Part shown: positions 31,438 to 44,874 of the stretch, in pieces
How positions within the stretch are numbered: the stretch's first letter is position 1
Layout of the letters: each line of letters begins with the position of its first letter
NCBI GenBank assembly: GCA_016218815.1
Contig: JACRCX010000133.1
Location: 17,999-81,998, forward strand
Direction of reading: 5' to 3'
Length of the DNA stretch: 64,000 bases
DNA from: Deltaproteobacteria bacterium
Lineage (GTDB): Bacteria > Myxococcota_A > Polyangia > DRWM01 > JAAZOP01
Program-made: the position numbers and the translations under genes
The notes under the pieces: model-generated
What the model saw: only the letters and a program-made list of their open reading frames with translations
Database searches by the model: none
What the model was told of the DNA's origin: nothing

Positions 31438-34400
31438 ATGACGACGATCATGAGGTTCGGGGCGTTGGTGGCGGCGGCGTCCTTTCTGCTGGTGGCGGGG
31501 TGCACCGAGGACCAGGCGGCGCGCAGCTACGTGCAGGCGAACGTGGTCGACAAGGACGTGTTCGAGGGCGAGTGGTACTACCGCTCGTGCGTGATCCGGA
31601 CCGACGACGAGGCGGGGGAGATGGCCTTCCCCGGCGACTGCTCGGCCGACTGGATCAACTTCGGCGGCGGCGCGGCCGTGCCGCGGATCCGGTGGATGAT
31701 CGATCGCGACTACCTGTTCGCGATCCGCTCGTACGACTACGTGGAGGGGGCGAACGTGGAGACCGCGCCGCTGCGGGGTGAGCCGGTCCTGGCGTTCAAG
31801 ATCCTCTCGCACTTCGACATTCGCCGGGACTACAACCCGACGACGGGCGAGGAGGTCAACGTCCTGGTCGAGAACGACTTCGACCAGCACTGGTCGGACC
31901 GCCAGTACATGCGCGTGGACTGGTCCGAGAACCTGGTGATGACGATGGACGTCTTCACCGCCGCGTTGTACGACGCCGTCCAGATCTACACGCGCGACCC
32001 CGCCCCCTCCTTCGTGCAGGAGGGCGGCGACTCGACCGGCGTGCAGTGGCCCGACACGTACCGCCCGCGCTTCGTCCGCACCTCCGTGGCGGAGGACCAG
32101 CAGGAGGGCGTGACGCGCGTGGCCGACTACGGCGCCGAGGGCGAGCTGTACTACATGGATTTCGTGACGCAGGAGGTCTTCACCCCGGGGATGGTGAACG
32201 ACCCCTACACCGGCCAGCTCGTCCCGTGGTGCATGTCGGTCTACATCGACTCCCCGATCTGCACCTCTTCCCTCATGACGGTGCGCAACGCGTTCCTCAA
32301 GATCCCGCCCGAGCGCGACTACGAGGCCCAGGAGTGGCCGGACTCGCGCTTCAACCAGTTCGGCTTCTGGCGCCTGGGCCGTCCGACGTACGACCAGAGC
32401 GACGCGGTCGACCCCACCGACCCGCACTGGGGCATGACCGACTTCTGGACCCAGCCCGTGAGCCGCTTCAACATCTGGCAGGACACGCGCGACGCGGCCG
32501 GCAACCTGATTCCCGAGGGCGAGCGCGACGTCCGTCCGGTGTACTTCTACACGACGACCGAGTTCCCGCTGCACCTGCTGCGGCCCGCCGTCCGGATCGC
32601 GGCCGAATGGAACCGCTACTACATGAAGCTGGTGCGCATCCTGCGCGGCCAGGCGCTGCCCGAGTGGGACGACGGCGTTCCGGACGCGGACGGCACGGTC
32701 GATGAGGTGAAGTGGATCTTCGATCCCGACACGGGCGGCGCGTACACGTGCAGCGCCGGGCCGAACGCTTTCGGGGAGTGCCCGCTGGAGGAGCGGCAGC
32801 CGGCCGCGGATTCCTACGACTGCCGGATTGCGATCGATGCCCGCGATCAGGGCACGCCGGAGCTGCCGGCCATCGGTCGGCCCGCCGGTGTCGGGTCGTA
32901 TAAGGCCTATGACCAGAATGTCCGCGCGGACACGGATTTCACGGACGACCGCTGGCTCTCGATGGAGGGCCCGGAGTGCGTGGTGGTCGGCCGCGTGAAC
33001 TCCTGCATCCGCCACCCCGCGGGCCGCGACGGCCCGAACGACCCCGGCGAGGCGTGCGAGGAGCGCGGGGACATGCGCTACTCGTTCCTCTCCTACGTCA
33101 ACGAGGTGTCCACGGGCTGGTCGGGAGTCGCCGAGATGCGGGCCGACCCGGTCACGGGCGAGTTCATCGTCGGCGAGGCCAACGTGGGCGGCTCGCAGCT
33201 CGACATCTGGCGCACCCGCGTCCTCTCCGAGATCGACCTCGAGACCGGGAAGTACTCCGAAGAGGCCTACTACATGGGCGAGGAGTACCGCGAGTACATC
33301 GACAACCTCGGCGGCAACGTCGACCGTCCCGCGATCCCGCAGCGCGAGCTGCCGCCGGTGGACGCGCTGACCTCCGGGCCGGCCGCGATCGGCGTGCCGT
33401 ACTCCGAGATGACGCGCAACATGGAGCGCGCCTTCGCGCGCGCCGAGCAGCTCAAGGGCGAGGCCGGGCGGGCCAACATCTACTCCGACCGCGTCCGCAG
33501 CCTCGTCGGGAGCGACCTGGAGCGCGTGCTGTTCGACAACGAGGAGGCGATGGCGGCGAACGATATCGCCAAGCTCTCGCCGGGCGTGACCAGTACCGCC
33601 GAAGGACGTCTCGACCTGGCGTCCCTCTTCCGTACCCCGCTGCCGCAGCGCATGGCAGAGGAGCGACGCATGGAGAACCGCTACATGCGCGGCAGCGTCA
33701 CCCGCCCGCCGATCTTCGTCGATCACTCGGTCGGCGGCTTCGTCGAGCGGCTCGAGGCGAGCTTCCCGGGCATCCTGGACCGCGAGCCCCAGCTCACCTT
33801 CCTCCTGGACCAGTACCTCTACCGCCCACTGATCATCCACGAGTTCGGCCACGTGCTCGGCCTGCGCCACAATTTCGCCGGCAGCGCCGACCGCGACAAC
33901 TACTTCCCGCAGTACTACGCCATCGAGGACGCCAATCCCTGGCCGGACGAGGCGGACTACGACACCGACGAGGACGGCCATCTGAACAACATGGAGATGG
34001 TCGACTTCGCGCAGGCGCAGGAACAGGTCAAGCGCGACCGCCAGAAGGCGGGTTCCAAGGTCTTCGAGAACGCCGCGATCATGGACTACACCGGCAACTG
34101 GTACGACGAGCTGGCCGGCATGCCCTCCTACGACGTCGGCGCCATGTACTTCGGGTACGGCGACATCGTCGAGGTCTGGGAGACCGACGGGACGACGGCG
34201 CCCCGCCCCGACCGCAACCGGGTCCACTACTGGAAGTACTACAACGGCGGCGAGTCCTGCTCCACCGACTCCGACTGCCCGTTCGCCGCCGGCACCCCAG
34301 GCGAAGCCGCGCTTATGGCCGAACAGGTCGATGCCGGAGTCACCCAGCGCTGCGTCGACTGGAACACCACCTTCGGCACGACGCGGGGCTGCTCCAACAT

Positions 34401-35835
34401 GCGCGACGACGTGCGCGACCGGACCACGAACTATGTCGACCGCCGCTACAAGTTCTGCACCGACGACAACCAGGACTACACCGCCGACTGCTCGGTCTTC
34501 GACGAGGGTGGCACCTACCGCGAGATCGTGCAGAACGCGAAGGACTACTGGGAGCGCGCCTACCTGCGCTTCGCCTTCCGCCGCTACCGCCACACCTTCG
34601 ACTACTACCCCTACATCTCCGGCTTCATGCGCTTCTACTCCATCGGCCAGAAGATCTTCCAGAACCTGTTCTACAACTGGGCGGCCAACATCGGCGACTA
34701 CCGCACCAGCACGGCGCCGTTCAGCTTCTACGACCAGTACATGGCCAGCGTCGATGTGCTCAACTGGTACATCCAGACCCTCGCCCTGCCCAACGTCGGC
34801 TCGTATCTGCACGAGTCGTGGCGCGACCGGTACAGCTACAGCAATCGGTACATCGATCAGGGCGACCTGAACGTGCCGCTCGGCGTCGGCAAGTACATGT
34901 ATTCGCTGTACCAGGGCGGCCTGGACGGCATCAACCGCCTGGAGCGCATCGGCATGCTGTACGACAAGCTCTGGACGCTGGAGATGATGCTGGTCCGCGA
35001 CTGGGGCTTCGCCTACACGCGGGACGAGCCGTACTTCGTGAACATGTACGACCTCTTCCCCTCGGAGATCGGCTACCTCATGACCGGCCTCCTGGCCGAC
35101 GAGCCCTCGTACTACATGCCGCGCGTGCTCCAGCCGGGCTCGGAGGGCACCGACACAAAGCTCATCTATCCCCTCTACTGGCGCGGCGCCTGCCGCGTCG
35201 ACGACAGCGGCGCTTCCCCCTGCTGGGCGGCCGACGAGTCGATGTCGGCCCTCGTGCCGGTGCAGTCCGACTCGTTCTACGTCCAGATGGTCGGCGTCAC
35301 GTACGGCCTGTCGGAGATCCCGACCCCGTTCGACCCGACGTTCCAGGAGCAGGCGACGGTCTACGTCGTCGGCTCCGGCGGCGGCGCCCGCGTCCCGCCG
35401 GACTCCCGCCTCTGCCCCGTGGGCAGCAGCGAGGATTGCGACTACGCGGTGTTCACCAGCGACCGCTACCATCGCCAGTACCTGGCGTTCAAGGTCGAGG
35501 CCGGGGCGGACGGCATCGGTGCCGGCGCCTCGCTCGGCTTCGCCATCGTCCAGAAGGCCGAGCAGCAGAACGAGCTGCTCGGTTGCCTCGAGCAGGCGCT
35601 GGTCGACGCCGGCGGCGAGTGGGGCGGCCAGTGCCTCGTGAGCGGCACCGACTACTGCTCCACGGCCTCGATCCTGGCGGCCACGCGGTGCGCCGTGCCG
35701 GTGGCCGAGTACTCCACCGCGCTCGGCCAGATGCGCTCCGACGTGGACGGCTACGAGTCGTTCATCCGCTACCTCCTGGAGTTGCAGGGCCGCTACGGGC
35801 TCAACACCTGGATCTCCTACACGGGAAGCATGTAG
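31438..35835 (+). CDS. Giant lipoprotein metzincin-like protease (paralogue 1)
   Basis: 1,465-residue lipoprotein with a textbook lipobox (FLLVAGC). The zinc site HEFGHVLGLRH is at residues 801-811, followed by NFAGSADRDNYF, and a Met-turn candidate IMDYTG lies at Met882. This HExGHxLGLxHNFxxS arrangement is like that of the bacterial met-zincin families known as DUF4953/DUF5117, though assignment needs a profile search. The first 200 residues (RSYVQANVVDKDVFEGEWYY, HFDIRRDYNPTTGEE) are shared with the next gene. Pairs of Cys suggest an exported, disulfide-bonded protein. ATG at 31438 has GGAGGG upstream. Substrate unknown. Confidence 0.82.
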   Translation: MTTIMRFGALVAAASFLLVAGCTEDQAARSYVQANVVDKDVFEGEWYYRSCVIRTDDEAGEMAFPGDCSADWINFGGGAAVPRIRWMIDRDYLFAIRSYDYVEGANVETAPLRGEPVLAFKILSHFDIRRDYNPTTGEEVNVLVENDFDQHWSDRQYMRVDWSENLVMTMDVFTAALYDAVQIYTRDPAPSFVQEGGDSTGVQWPDTYRPRFVRTSVAEDQQEGVTRVADYGAEGELYYMDFVTQEVFTPGMVNDPYTGQLVPWCMSVYIDSPICTSSLMTVRNAFLKIPPERDYEAQEWPDSRFNQFGFWRLGRPTYDQSDAVDPTDPHWGMTDFWTQPVSRFNIWQDTRDAAGNLIPEGERDVRPVYFYTTTEFPLHLLRPAVRIAAEWNRYYMKLVRILRGQALPEWDDGVPDADGTVDEVKWIFDPDTGGAYTCSAGPNAFGECPLEERQPAADSYDCRIAIDARDQGTPELPAIGRPAGVGSYKAYDQNVRADTDFTDDRWLSMEGPECVVVGRVNSCIRHPAGRDGPNDPGEACEERGDMRYSFLSYVNEVSTGWSGVAEMRADPVTGEFIVGEANVGGSQLDIWRTRVLSEIDLETGKYSEEAYYMGEEYREYIDNLGGNVDRPAIPQRELPPVDALTSGPAAIGVPYSEMTRNMERAFARAEQLKGEAGRANIYSDRVRSLVGSDLERVLFDNEEAMAANDIAKLSPGVTSTAEGRLDLASLFRTPLPQRMAEERRMENRYMRGSVTRPPIFVDHSVGGFVERLEASFPGILDREPQLTFLLDQYLYRPLIIHEFGHVLGLRHNFAGSADRDNYFPQYYAIEDANPWPDEADYDTDEDGHLNNMEMVDFAQAQEQVKRDRQKAGSKVFENAAIMDYTGNWYDELAGMPSYDVGAMYFGYGDIVEVWETDGTTAPRPDRNRVHYWKYYNGGESCSTDSDCPFAAGTPGEAALMAEQVDAGVTQRCVDWNTTFGTTRGCSNMRDDVRDRTTNYVDRRYKFCTDDNQDYTADCSVFDEGGTYREIVQNAKDYWERAYLRFAFRRYRHTFDYYPYISGFMRFYSIGQKIFQNLFYNWAANIGDYRTSTAPFSFYDQYMASVDVLNWYIQTLALPNVGSYLHESWRDRYSYSNRYIDQGDLNVPLGVGKYMYSLYQGGLDGINRLERIGMLYDKLWTLEMMLVRDWGFAYTRDEPYFVNMYDLFPSEIGYLMTGLLADEPSYYMPRVLQPGSEGTDTKLIYPLYWRGACRVDDSGASPCWAADESMSALVPVQSDSFYVQMVGVTYGLSEIPTPFDPTFQEQATVYVVGSGGGARVPPDSRLCPVGSSEDCDYAVFTSDRYHRQYLAFKVEAGADGIGAGASLGFAIVQKAEQQNELLGCLEQALVDAGGEWGGQCLVSGTDYCSTASILAATRCAVPVAEYSTALGQMRSDVDGYESFIRYLLELQGRYGLNTWISYTGSM

Positions 35836-35852
35836 GCGGGAGGAGGCAAGCC

Positions 35853-38800
35853 ATGAACGCTCTCGACAACACGGTGAAGGAGACGACGACCATGAAGCGC
35901 ATCACCTTGCACCTCCTGGGTGCGGTCCTCCTGGCGGCGGCGCTGGGCGCCTGCCAGGAGTCTCGCGGCGAGCGCAGCTACGTGCAGACCAACGTCCTGC
36001 GCAAGGACGTCCTGGAAGGCGAGTGGTACTACTCGCGGTTCGTCGCGGACCACAACTTCGAGTCCTCCTACTTCACGTTCCGCGGCGACGCCACATGGGA
36101 CTACGCGACTTCGACGATGGCCCGCATCCGGTGGATCATCGATGAGAACTACCTCTACGCGGTGCGAACCTACGAGATCGTCGCCGGGACCAACCCCGAC
36201 GGCCAAAGCTCGACGTTCCTCGGCGAGCCGATCGCGGCGTTCTCGATCGAGTCGCATTTCGACATCCAGCACCAGTACAACCCGACCACGGGCGAGGTCG
36301 GCATCGTGACCGAGGAGAACACGCGCGACCGCATGTGGTGGGAGCGCGACTACATGCGGGTCGATTGGACCACCAACAACGTCCTCGGCTACTACTGGGC
36401 CTCTCTCGACGCCTACGGCGAGCTGGGCTACATCAGCCGGCAGCCCGCCGGCCTGCTCTGCGACGAAGGCTCGGAGTGTCCCGCGAGCTGGCAGGTCCGG
36501 ATCGATGCCGCCGAGTGCCCCATGTCCTGCCGCCGCGCCATGCACGCGCCGGACGGCATGGAAGGCGACTTCGAGGCCGACGCGCGGCAGTGCGCCGGAG
36601 AGCTGGGCGTGCCCGAGGTCGACGCCATCCATCCCCGCCGCAGCGCCCTGTCCTGGGCGGACCTGGCCCCCTGGTGGTCGATGGGCTGCCAGTACGTGGA
36701 CGAGCTGGTCGACGACCCGGCGTCCGGCGACGCGCCCCCCTACTACCTCTCGTTCGTGACGCAGGAGATCTGGTCCCCGGTCACGGCCTACGGCATGATG
36801 TGCGACTTCGCCCAGGGCATTCCCTGCACCTCCTTCCGTGTCGGGGTCCGCCACACCTTCCTGCGCTCGACCGACGTCCCCGACTACGAGGCGCTCAACG
36901 TCCCGAACTCGATGTACGACCACTTCGGCATCATCCGGCTGGAGCAGCAGACCTACCAGCGCGGCGGTCTGCCGGACGAGGAGGAGGGGCTGACGCGCGA
37001 GTACGGGGCGACGGACGCGCTCAACTACTGGGGCGCGCGCCACGACCTGTGGGCCGACGACCTCCGCCTGGGCGCGGACGGCCGGCGCATCCCCGGCGAC
37101 TTCCGTCCGCTCGCGCAGCGCGCGGTGAAGCCGATCGTCTACACGCTGACCGAGGACTTCCCGACGTACCTCGTCGAGCCTTCGATGCAGGCCGCCTGGG
37201 AGTGGAACGTGCAGATGATGACGACGGTGCGGAAGGTGCGCAACCAGGCGCTGCCCGACGAGGCCGGCGGGGCGGCGTGGGATTGCCGGATCGTCCATCC
37301 CACCTGCGCGGGCTGCGACCCGCACGGGATCGGCGACTTCACCGGACGCCTCGACCAGTTCACGGACGAGGACTACCAGCACCATTTCGAGGGCACGGAG
37401 TGCGCCCTGATGCTCCAGACCAACCCCTGCGACCGCTGGCCCGACGACCCCGCGCACCCGTGCGCGGAGATGGGCGACATCCGCTACAACTTCTGGGCGA
37501 TGATCCTCGCGCCGGGCGCGCCGTTCTCCGGCGTGTCGCTGCCGCTCCAGGACGTCCGCAACGGCCGCCTGGTCTCGGCGAACGTCAACATCACGAAGGA
37601 GTCCATCGAGCGCATCTCGACCTCCTTCCTCCTCGACCTCGGCCTGGCGGCCCCGGATGAGCTGATGCACCCCGACTGGTCGCGGTGGCAGGTTTCGGAA
37701 GACGCCGTGATGAGCGGCGAGTACAAGCGCGAGTACTTCGCGAACCTGGCCAACACCGAGCATCCGCGCGGGTGGGCCCCCATCGGTGCGGTCGCGCCGC
37801 GCTCCGAGCTGGGCGCGGGAGCGACCTACGATCCGCTGCTGCTGGTGGCGGACGGGGACGCGGCCGGGGCCAAGGCGCGCCTCGACGCCTTGCGTCCGAA
37901 GCTCGAGCGGCTCAGCGGCGTGGAGGGCCACGCGATGACGCGGTCCGACCGCGTGTTCTCGCTGGCCGGGACGCAGTTCGAGCGTGACACGGTGGACGTG
38001 TTCGACACGCTGGGCGAGTACGCCGAGGGGATGCCGTTCGGGGCGAAGGCCGTCCCGGAGACGAAGCGCGCGACGGACGAGGACGTGCTGGACGCGGTCT
38101 CGCCGTTCCGCGTGAGCTTCACGGAGCGCATCCAGCAGCGGCGAGCGGAGGACTTGAAGCGGTTCGACGCGCGCCACTGCTTCCTGCCGATCGACGAGTT
38201 CACGGTGTTCAGCGATGCGTCGCTCGTCCATGCGGCCCGCGAGCTGGGCGGCTACTCGCCCGGGCAGGTGGCGGTGGAGATCCGCCAGCGGATCAACAAG
38301 TGGGTCTTCATGCACGAGTTCGGGCACTCGGTCGGCATGGAGCACAACTTCGGCGCCAGCGCCGACCCGCTCAACTACCACGACAAGTACTACGAGATCG
38401 CCTCGCAGCACCCGTACCCGGACTTCCGCGACTACCAGACGTGCGAGGACACGCCGGATCCCCACACCGGAGTGACGATCTGCTCGGAGACCGCGGAGGA
38501 CATGGCGCGGTTCTGGACCGACTTCGACGCGGCGAAGCAGGAGCGGGAGCTGGCGGGCATCGACAGCTACCACTTCTCGTCCGTGATGGACTACCCGCCG
38601 GAGATCTACAACTACTTCCACAACCTCGGCCGGTACGACCAGGCCTACGCGCTCTTCTCCTACGGCGGCCGCCGCGAGGTCTACGAAGGCGATCCGCGCT
38701 CGTACCCCAGCCGCGGCGACTCGGTCGTGCCCTACGGCTCCTGCGCGTTGCGCGATCCGGGCGATTTCACCCGGGGCGCCGACTGCACCCACGAGTGCAC

Positions 38801-40490
38801 GGTGAACCCCGACGAGACGGTGACCTGTCCGTGGCTGCGCAAGCTGCCGATGGTGTACTACCTGGGCGGCGAGCGCTGCGAGGCCGATTCCGACTGTCCG
38901 TTCGCCCGCGGCAAGGGCACGCTGGCCGCGGGAGATCCCTCGCGCAGCATCCCGGCCCAGGAGGACATCGTCGCCCAGCAGTGCGTCGTGAACTACCGCC
39001 AGCGCATGCTGGATGCGGACGCGGCCCAGCTTCCGAAGATCTGCTCGAACTTCGAGGAGGACTGGAAGCGCCTGGGCTGGACGTCCTACGGGACGGCCGA
39101 CGCGCCGTACTTCCCCGTGAACTACAAGAACTGCGGCAACAGCCGCGTCAACGACATCTCGTGGTGCTCGATGTTCGACGAGGGCTCCAGCTTCCGCGAG
39201 ATGATCGCGAACTTCCGCGAGTCCTTCGACCGCTACTACCTCATGACCCACTTCCGCCGCTACAACAACTCCTGGTACGGCGCTTCGATCTGGCGCTACC
39301 TCGACACCATCGGCAAGATGTACCAGCACTTCTGGTACCGCCTGTTCTACGAAGGCGGCGACTTCCAGCTCAGCGTCGGCGACCCGCAGTTCGGCTACGG
39401 CGACTGGGACCAGTTCCTCGCCTCCGCTGACGCGATGGAGTTCATGGCCTACGTCATCACCACTCCCGACGTCGGCTCCTACGACTACGACTCCGTCACC
39501 GACAGCTACGTGCTCCAGGACACCGAGGAGATGGGCACGGGCGACGTCAACCTCCACCCCGGCTTCGGGAAGTACATGTGGTCGCGCTACGAGGACGGCC
39601 TGATGGGCTACTTCCGCCTGGCGCGGCAGGGGCTCCTGCGGAACAAGATCGAGGCGATGATGGCGCTGGTCCTGCGCGACTGGGGCCTGACGTACGGGAT
39701 GGACGAGCGCTACTACTTCAACTTCTACGACATGTTCACGGTCGAGATGAACAGCCTGTTCGGCGGCCTGATGCTGGACAACCCGAAGTGGTACGGGCCC
39801 CGGGTGGCCGCCACGGCGCCGGACCCCGACGGGTCGGGGACCGACATGGTGTCGGGGCTGGTCTATCCGCAGTTCTGGAAGGGCTTCGCCTGCGGCGGCA
39901 CGCTGTTCGGCGGCGGCTACCCGAACTGGTGCGCGCCGGACGTGGTCGACCAGTACCCGGGAATGCCCGCGGTCGGCGGCGGCACGAACGTCATCCTGCG
40001 CAACTACGCCGCGGCCTTCGCCCTGGCCGAGTTCCCGGTCTTCTTCGACACGTCGTACGAGCAGCAGATGTACGTGGCGCTCGACGGCGGCGGCGACTAC
40101 TTCGAGATCCCGGGCTGCGATGTTCCGGCGATGCTCACGGCCGGCACGCCGGAGAACGACTCCTGCGTCGTCTACGAGAGCGAGCGGATGCACAAGACCT
40201 ACGTGGCCGCCAAGTTCTCCCCGCGCGAGCCGTGGCTCGCCGACTACGCCTCGCTCAACTACAAGTCGATGGCGGGCGAGCTGCTGCACCAGATGAACGC
40301 GCTGCACAGTCTGGTCGGGCTGCTCGAGGATCCCACGACGCCGCCGGCCGACCTCCCGGAGGAGTGCCGCTCCGTCGAGGGTCAGGCCGCCTGCCTGACC
40401 CGGGCCCGCGGACGCCTCCAGGACAACGAGAGCTTCATGCTCTCGCTGATCGAGATGATGCACCGCTACGGCATCTCCTCGTGGTTCTAG
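35853..40490 (+). CDS. Giant lipoprotein metzincin-like protease (paralogue 2)
   Basis: About 1,545 residues, paralogous to the preceding gene (shared RSYVQTNVLRKDVLEGEWYY, FDIQHQYNPTTGE). Lipobox LGAC follows LLGAVLLAAA. The zinc site HEFGHSVGMEH is at residues 821-831, with HNFGASADPLNY after it, and the Met-turn SSVMDYPP at Met912. The ATG at 35853 has a strong GGAGGAGG; an in-frame ATG at 35892, also with AAGGAG, would give a more canonical short lipoprotein signal and is a real alternative. Extra Cys-rich insertions relative to paralogue 1 occur near residues 200-260. It ends 52 nt before alaS. Confidence 0.82.
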   Translation: MNALDNTVKETTTMKRITLHLLGAVLLAAALGACQESRGERSYVQTNVLRKDVLEGEWYYSRFVADHNFESSYFTFRGDATWDYATSTMARIRWIIDENYLYAVRTYEIVAGTNPDGQSSTFLGEPIAAFSIESHFDIQHQYNPTTGEVGIVTEENTRDRMWWERDYMRVDWTTNNVLGYYWASLDAYGELGYISRQPAGLLCDEGSECPASWQVRIDAAECPMSCRRAMHAPDGMEGDFEADARQCAGELGVPEVDAIHPRRSALSWADLAPWWSMGCQYVDELVDDPASGDAPPYYLSFVTQEIWSPVTAYGMMCDFAQGIPCTSFRVGVRHTFLRSTDVPDYEALNVPNSMYDHFGIIRLEQQTYQRGGLPDEEEGLTREYGATDALNYWGARHDLWADDLRLGADGRRIPGDFRPLAQRAVKPIVYTLTEDFPTYLVEPSMQAAWEWNVQMMTTVRKVRNQALPDEAGGAAWDCRIVHPTCAGCDPHGIGDFTGRLDQFTDEDYQHHFEGTECALMLQTNPCDRWPDDPAHPCAEMGDIRYNFWAMILAPGAPFSGVSLPLQDVRNGRLVSANVNITKESIERISTSFLLDLGLAAPDELMHPDWSRWQVSEDAVMSGEYKREYFANLANTEHPRGWAPIGAVAPRSELGAGATYDPLLLVADGDAAGAKARLDALRPKLERLSGVEGHAMTRSDRVFSLAGTQFERDTVDVFDTLGEYAEGMPFGAKAVPETKRATDEDVLDAVSPFRVSFTERIQQRRAEDLKRFDARHCFLPIDEFTVFSDASLVHAARELGGYSPGQVAVEIRQRINKWVFMHEFGHSVGMEHNFGASADPLNYHDKYYEIASQHPYPDFRDYQTCEDTPDPHTGVTICSETAEDMARFWTDFDAAKQERELAGIDSYHFSSVMDYPPEIYNYFHNLGRYDQAYALFSYGGRREVYEGDPRSYPSRGDSVVPYGSCALRDPGDFTRGADCTHECTVNPDETVTCPWLRKLPMVYYLGGERCEADSDCPFARGKGTLAAGDPSRSIPAQEDIVAQQCVVNYRQRMLDADAAQLPKICSNFEEDWKRLGWTSYGTADAPYFPVNYKNCGNSRVNDISWCSMFDEGSSFREMIANFRESFDRYYLMTHFRRYNNSWYGASIWRYLDTIGKMYQHFWYRLFYEGGDFQLSVGDPQFGYGDWDQFLASADAMEFMAYVITTPDVGSYDYDSVTDSYVLQDTEEMGTGDVNLHPGFGKYMWSRYEDGLMGYFRLARQGLLRNKIEAMMALVLRDWGLTYGMDERYYFNFYDMFTVEMNSLFGGLMLDNPKWYGPRVAATAPDPDGSGTDMVSGLVYPQFWKGFACGGTLFGGGYPNWCAPDVVDQYPGMPAVGGGTNVILRNYAAAFALAEFPVFFDTSYEQQMYVALDGGGDYFEIPGCDVPAMLTAGTPENDSCVVYESERMHKTYVAAKFSPREPWLADYASLNYKSMAGELLHQMNALHSLVGLLEDPTTPPADLPEECRSVEGQAACLTRARGRLQDNESFMLSLIEMMHRYGISSWF

Positions 40491-40542
40491 AGCCCCGCCC
40501 CGCTTGAATTCGACGGGCCTTCCTGGCAGGCTCCCGCCCGCC

Positions 40543-43201
<2,659 letters not shown>

Positions 43202-43209
<8 letters not shown>

Positions 43210-44866
43210 CCAGCCGGCCGACCGTCGCACGGCGACCCGCTACGTCGCCACCTTCCGGATCCGTCTGGGGTATTCGGATCTCGATTCCTTTCTCGAAGGC
43301 TACGCCGTCAACATCAGCAAGGGCGGCATCTACGTCCCGACCAAGCAGCCGCGCGAAAAGGGCACGGAGGTCCGGTTCGAGCTGCTGCTCAAGGACGGGT
43401 CCGCCGCCGTCGTCGGTGTCGGGCGCGTCGCGTGGTCCAAGCCGTTCGATCCGTCCAAGCCCGGCGAGCGCTATGGCATGGGCGTCCAGTTCATGGGTCT
43501 GGAAGGCGCCAGCGAGACCATCATCGAGCGCGCCATGGCCTGGCGCGACAAGCATTTGTCCGGCGAAGAGGCGCGCAAGGAGATCGCCGAGCGGGAGGGC
43601 GTCCCGTCTCCGCCCGAGGCGCCCGGCAAGGCGTCCGCGGCGTCGGAGGCCGAAGGGCCGGGCGCCGTGGCGGAGGCGAAGGCCCCGACGGCGCCGAGCC
43701 TCGCGCCCGACGCGAAGGGCGAGGCCGGTCCGGAGAGGGAGGGCGAGCCGGCACCGGCGGCGGAGCCCGCGGCCAAGGACGAGGCGGGCGCCGCGAAGCC
43801 GGAACGCTCCAAGAAACTCTCGATGGGCAGCGTGGACGCCGTCCTGGCCTCCTTGCGCACCAAGCGCGAGCCGATTGCCCGGCGACCGGCGGCCAAGCCG
43901 GAAGCCGCGGAGAATCCCGCCGCAGAGGCGCCCGTCGCGGAAAAGCCTGCTGCCGTCGAGGTGCGCGAGGCGCCGGAAGCGGCCGATGCGCCGGTGCCGG
44001 CCGAGGCGCCGGCGGCTGTGGACTCCCCCGTCGTTGCCGGCGGCGCCGAGTCGGTTCCCACGCCGGCGGCGCCGGCTGCGGTGGACACGGCGGCGCCCGA
44101 GCCGGCGAAGGTGGCGGAACAGGCGGCGGACGAGAGCCTCCCGTCCCTGGACGACCTCGAGGCGGCGCTGGCGACGGTTTCCCGACCGCCGGCCGCTCGG
44201 GAAGCGACCAGCGAGATCCTGATCACGGAGGGGGCCCCGGCGATCGCGCACCAGGAGGCTGCTCCGGCGGCCGCGCCATCCGGGCCGTCCGCGGAGGAGG
44301 GGGCCGGGCTCGACCTGCCTTCGTGGGACGAGGAAGCCCCGGCGCCGCTGCTTTCCGAGCGGCCGGGCCCGCGCGAGACGATCGACCTCGACATTCCGGA
44401 ACTTCCGGCCGAAGAGTTGGCCGGGGCGGCGGAGATGGAGGACGATCTGGATGTCGATTCCCTGCCGCTGGGAACGGCGCCCCGGGAGGCGCCGGCCGGC
44501 GCACGCAAGGCGACCCAGGACCTCTTCTCCGACATGGCGGAGCAGCAGGAGGCCGCTCCCGCGAAGACGTCGGACTCCGGGCCGGAGCTGCCCGTGGTGG
44601 GCGGCGTCGTCTCCGCGCGTGTCGGCGAGGCGCTGCGCAAGGAACTGGCGGGCCGGCCGGCGGAAGAGGAGGAGACTCCGACGTCGGTGATGACCGAGGC
44701 CGAGGCGGCCGCGATGGCCGCCTCGTTCCCCTCCCCGCAGTCCCGCCCGTCCCTCGCGGACCTCCCGCCGCCGCCGGACATGCCGGCGCCCATCCCGTCA
44801 ATTCCGCCGGAGGAGAAGAAGAAGTCCGGTTTGCTGGGCAGGATCTTCGGCCGGAAGAAGAAGTAG
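43202..44866 (+). CDS. PilZ domain protein with long disordered acidic/proline tail
   Basis: 554 residues. N-terminal PilZ domain (about 1-115) of the type common in Myxococcales, with RRTATR (RxxxR) and NISKGGIYV ([DN]xSxxG) both intact, so c-di-GMP binding is likely. Residues ~120-525 are an Ala/Pro/Glu-rich low-complexity region, and the extreme C-terminus KKKSGLLGRIFGRKKK is a basic amphipathic segment that could touch membrane or nucleic acid. The start overlaps the end of alaS. Role unknown; the architecture suggests a c-di-GMP-controlled scaffold (inference). Confidence 0.75.
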
Positions 44867-44874
44867 GGCGGGTC

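Noticed and set aside
31297..35472. 1,391-residue minus-strand frame opposite giant metzincin 1
   Set aside because: Same antisense shadow pattern; no motif, and the plus strand shows lipobox and zinc site.
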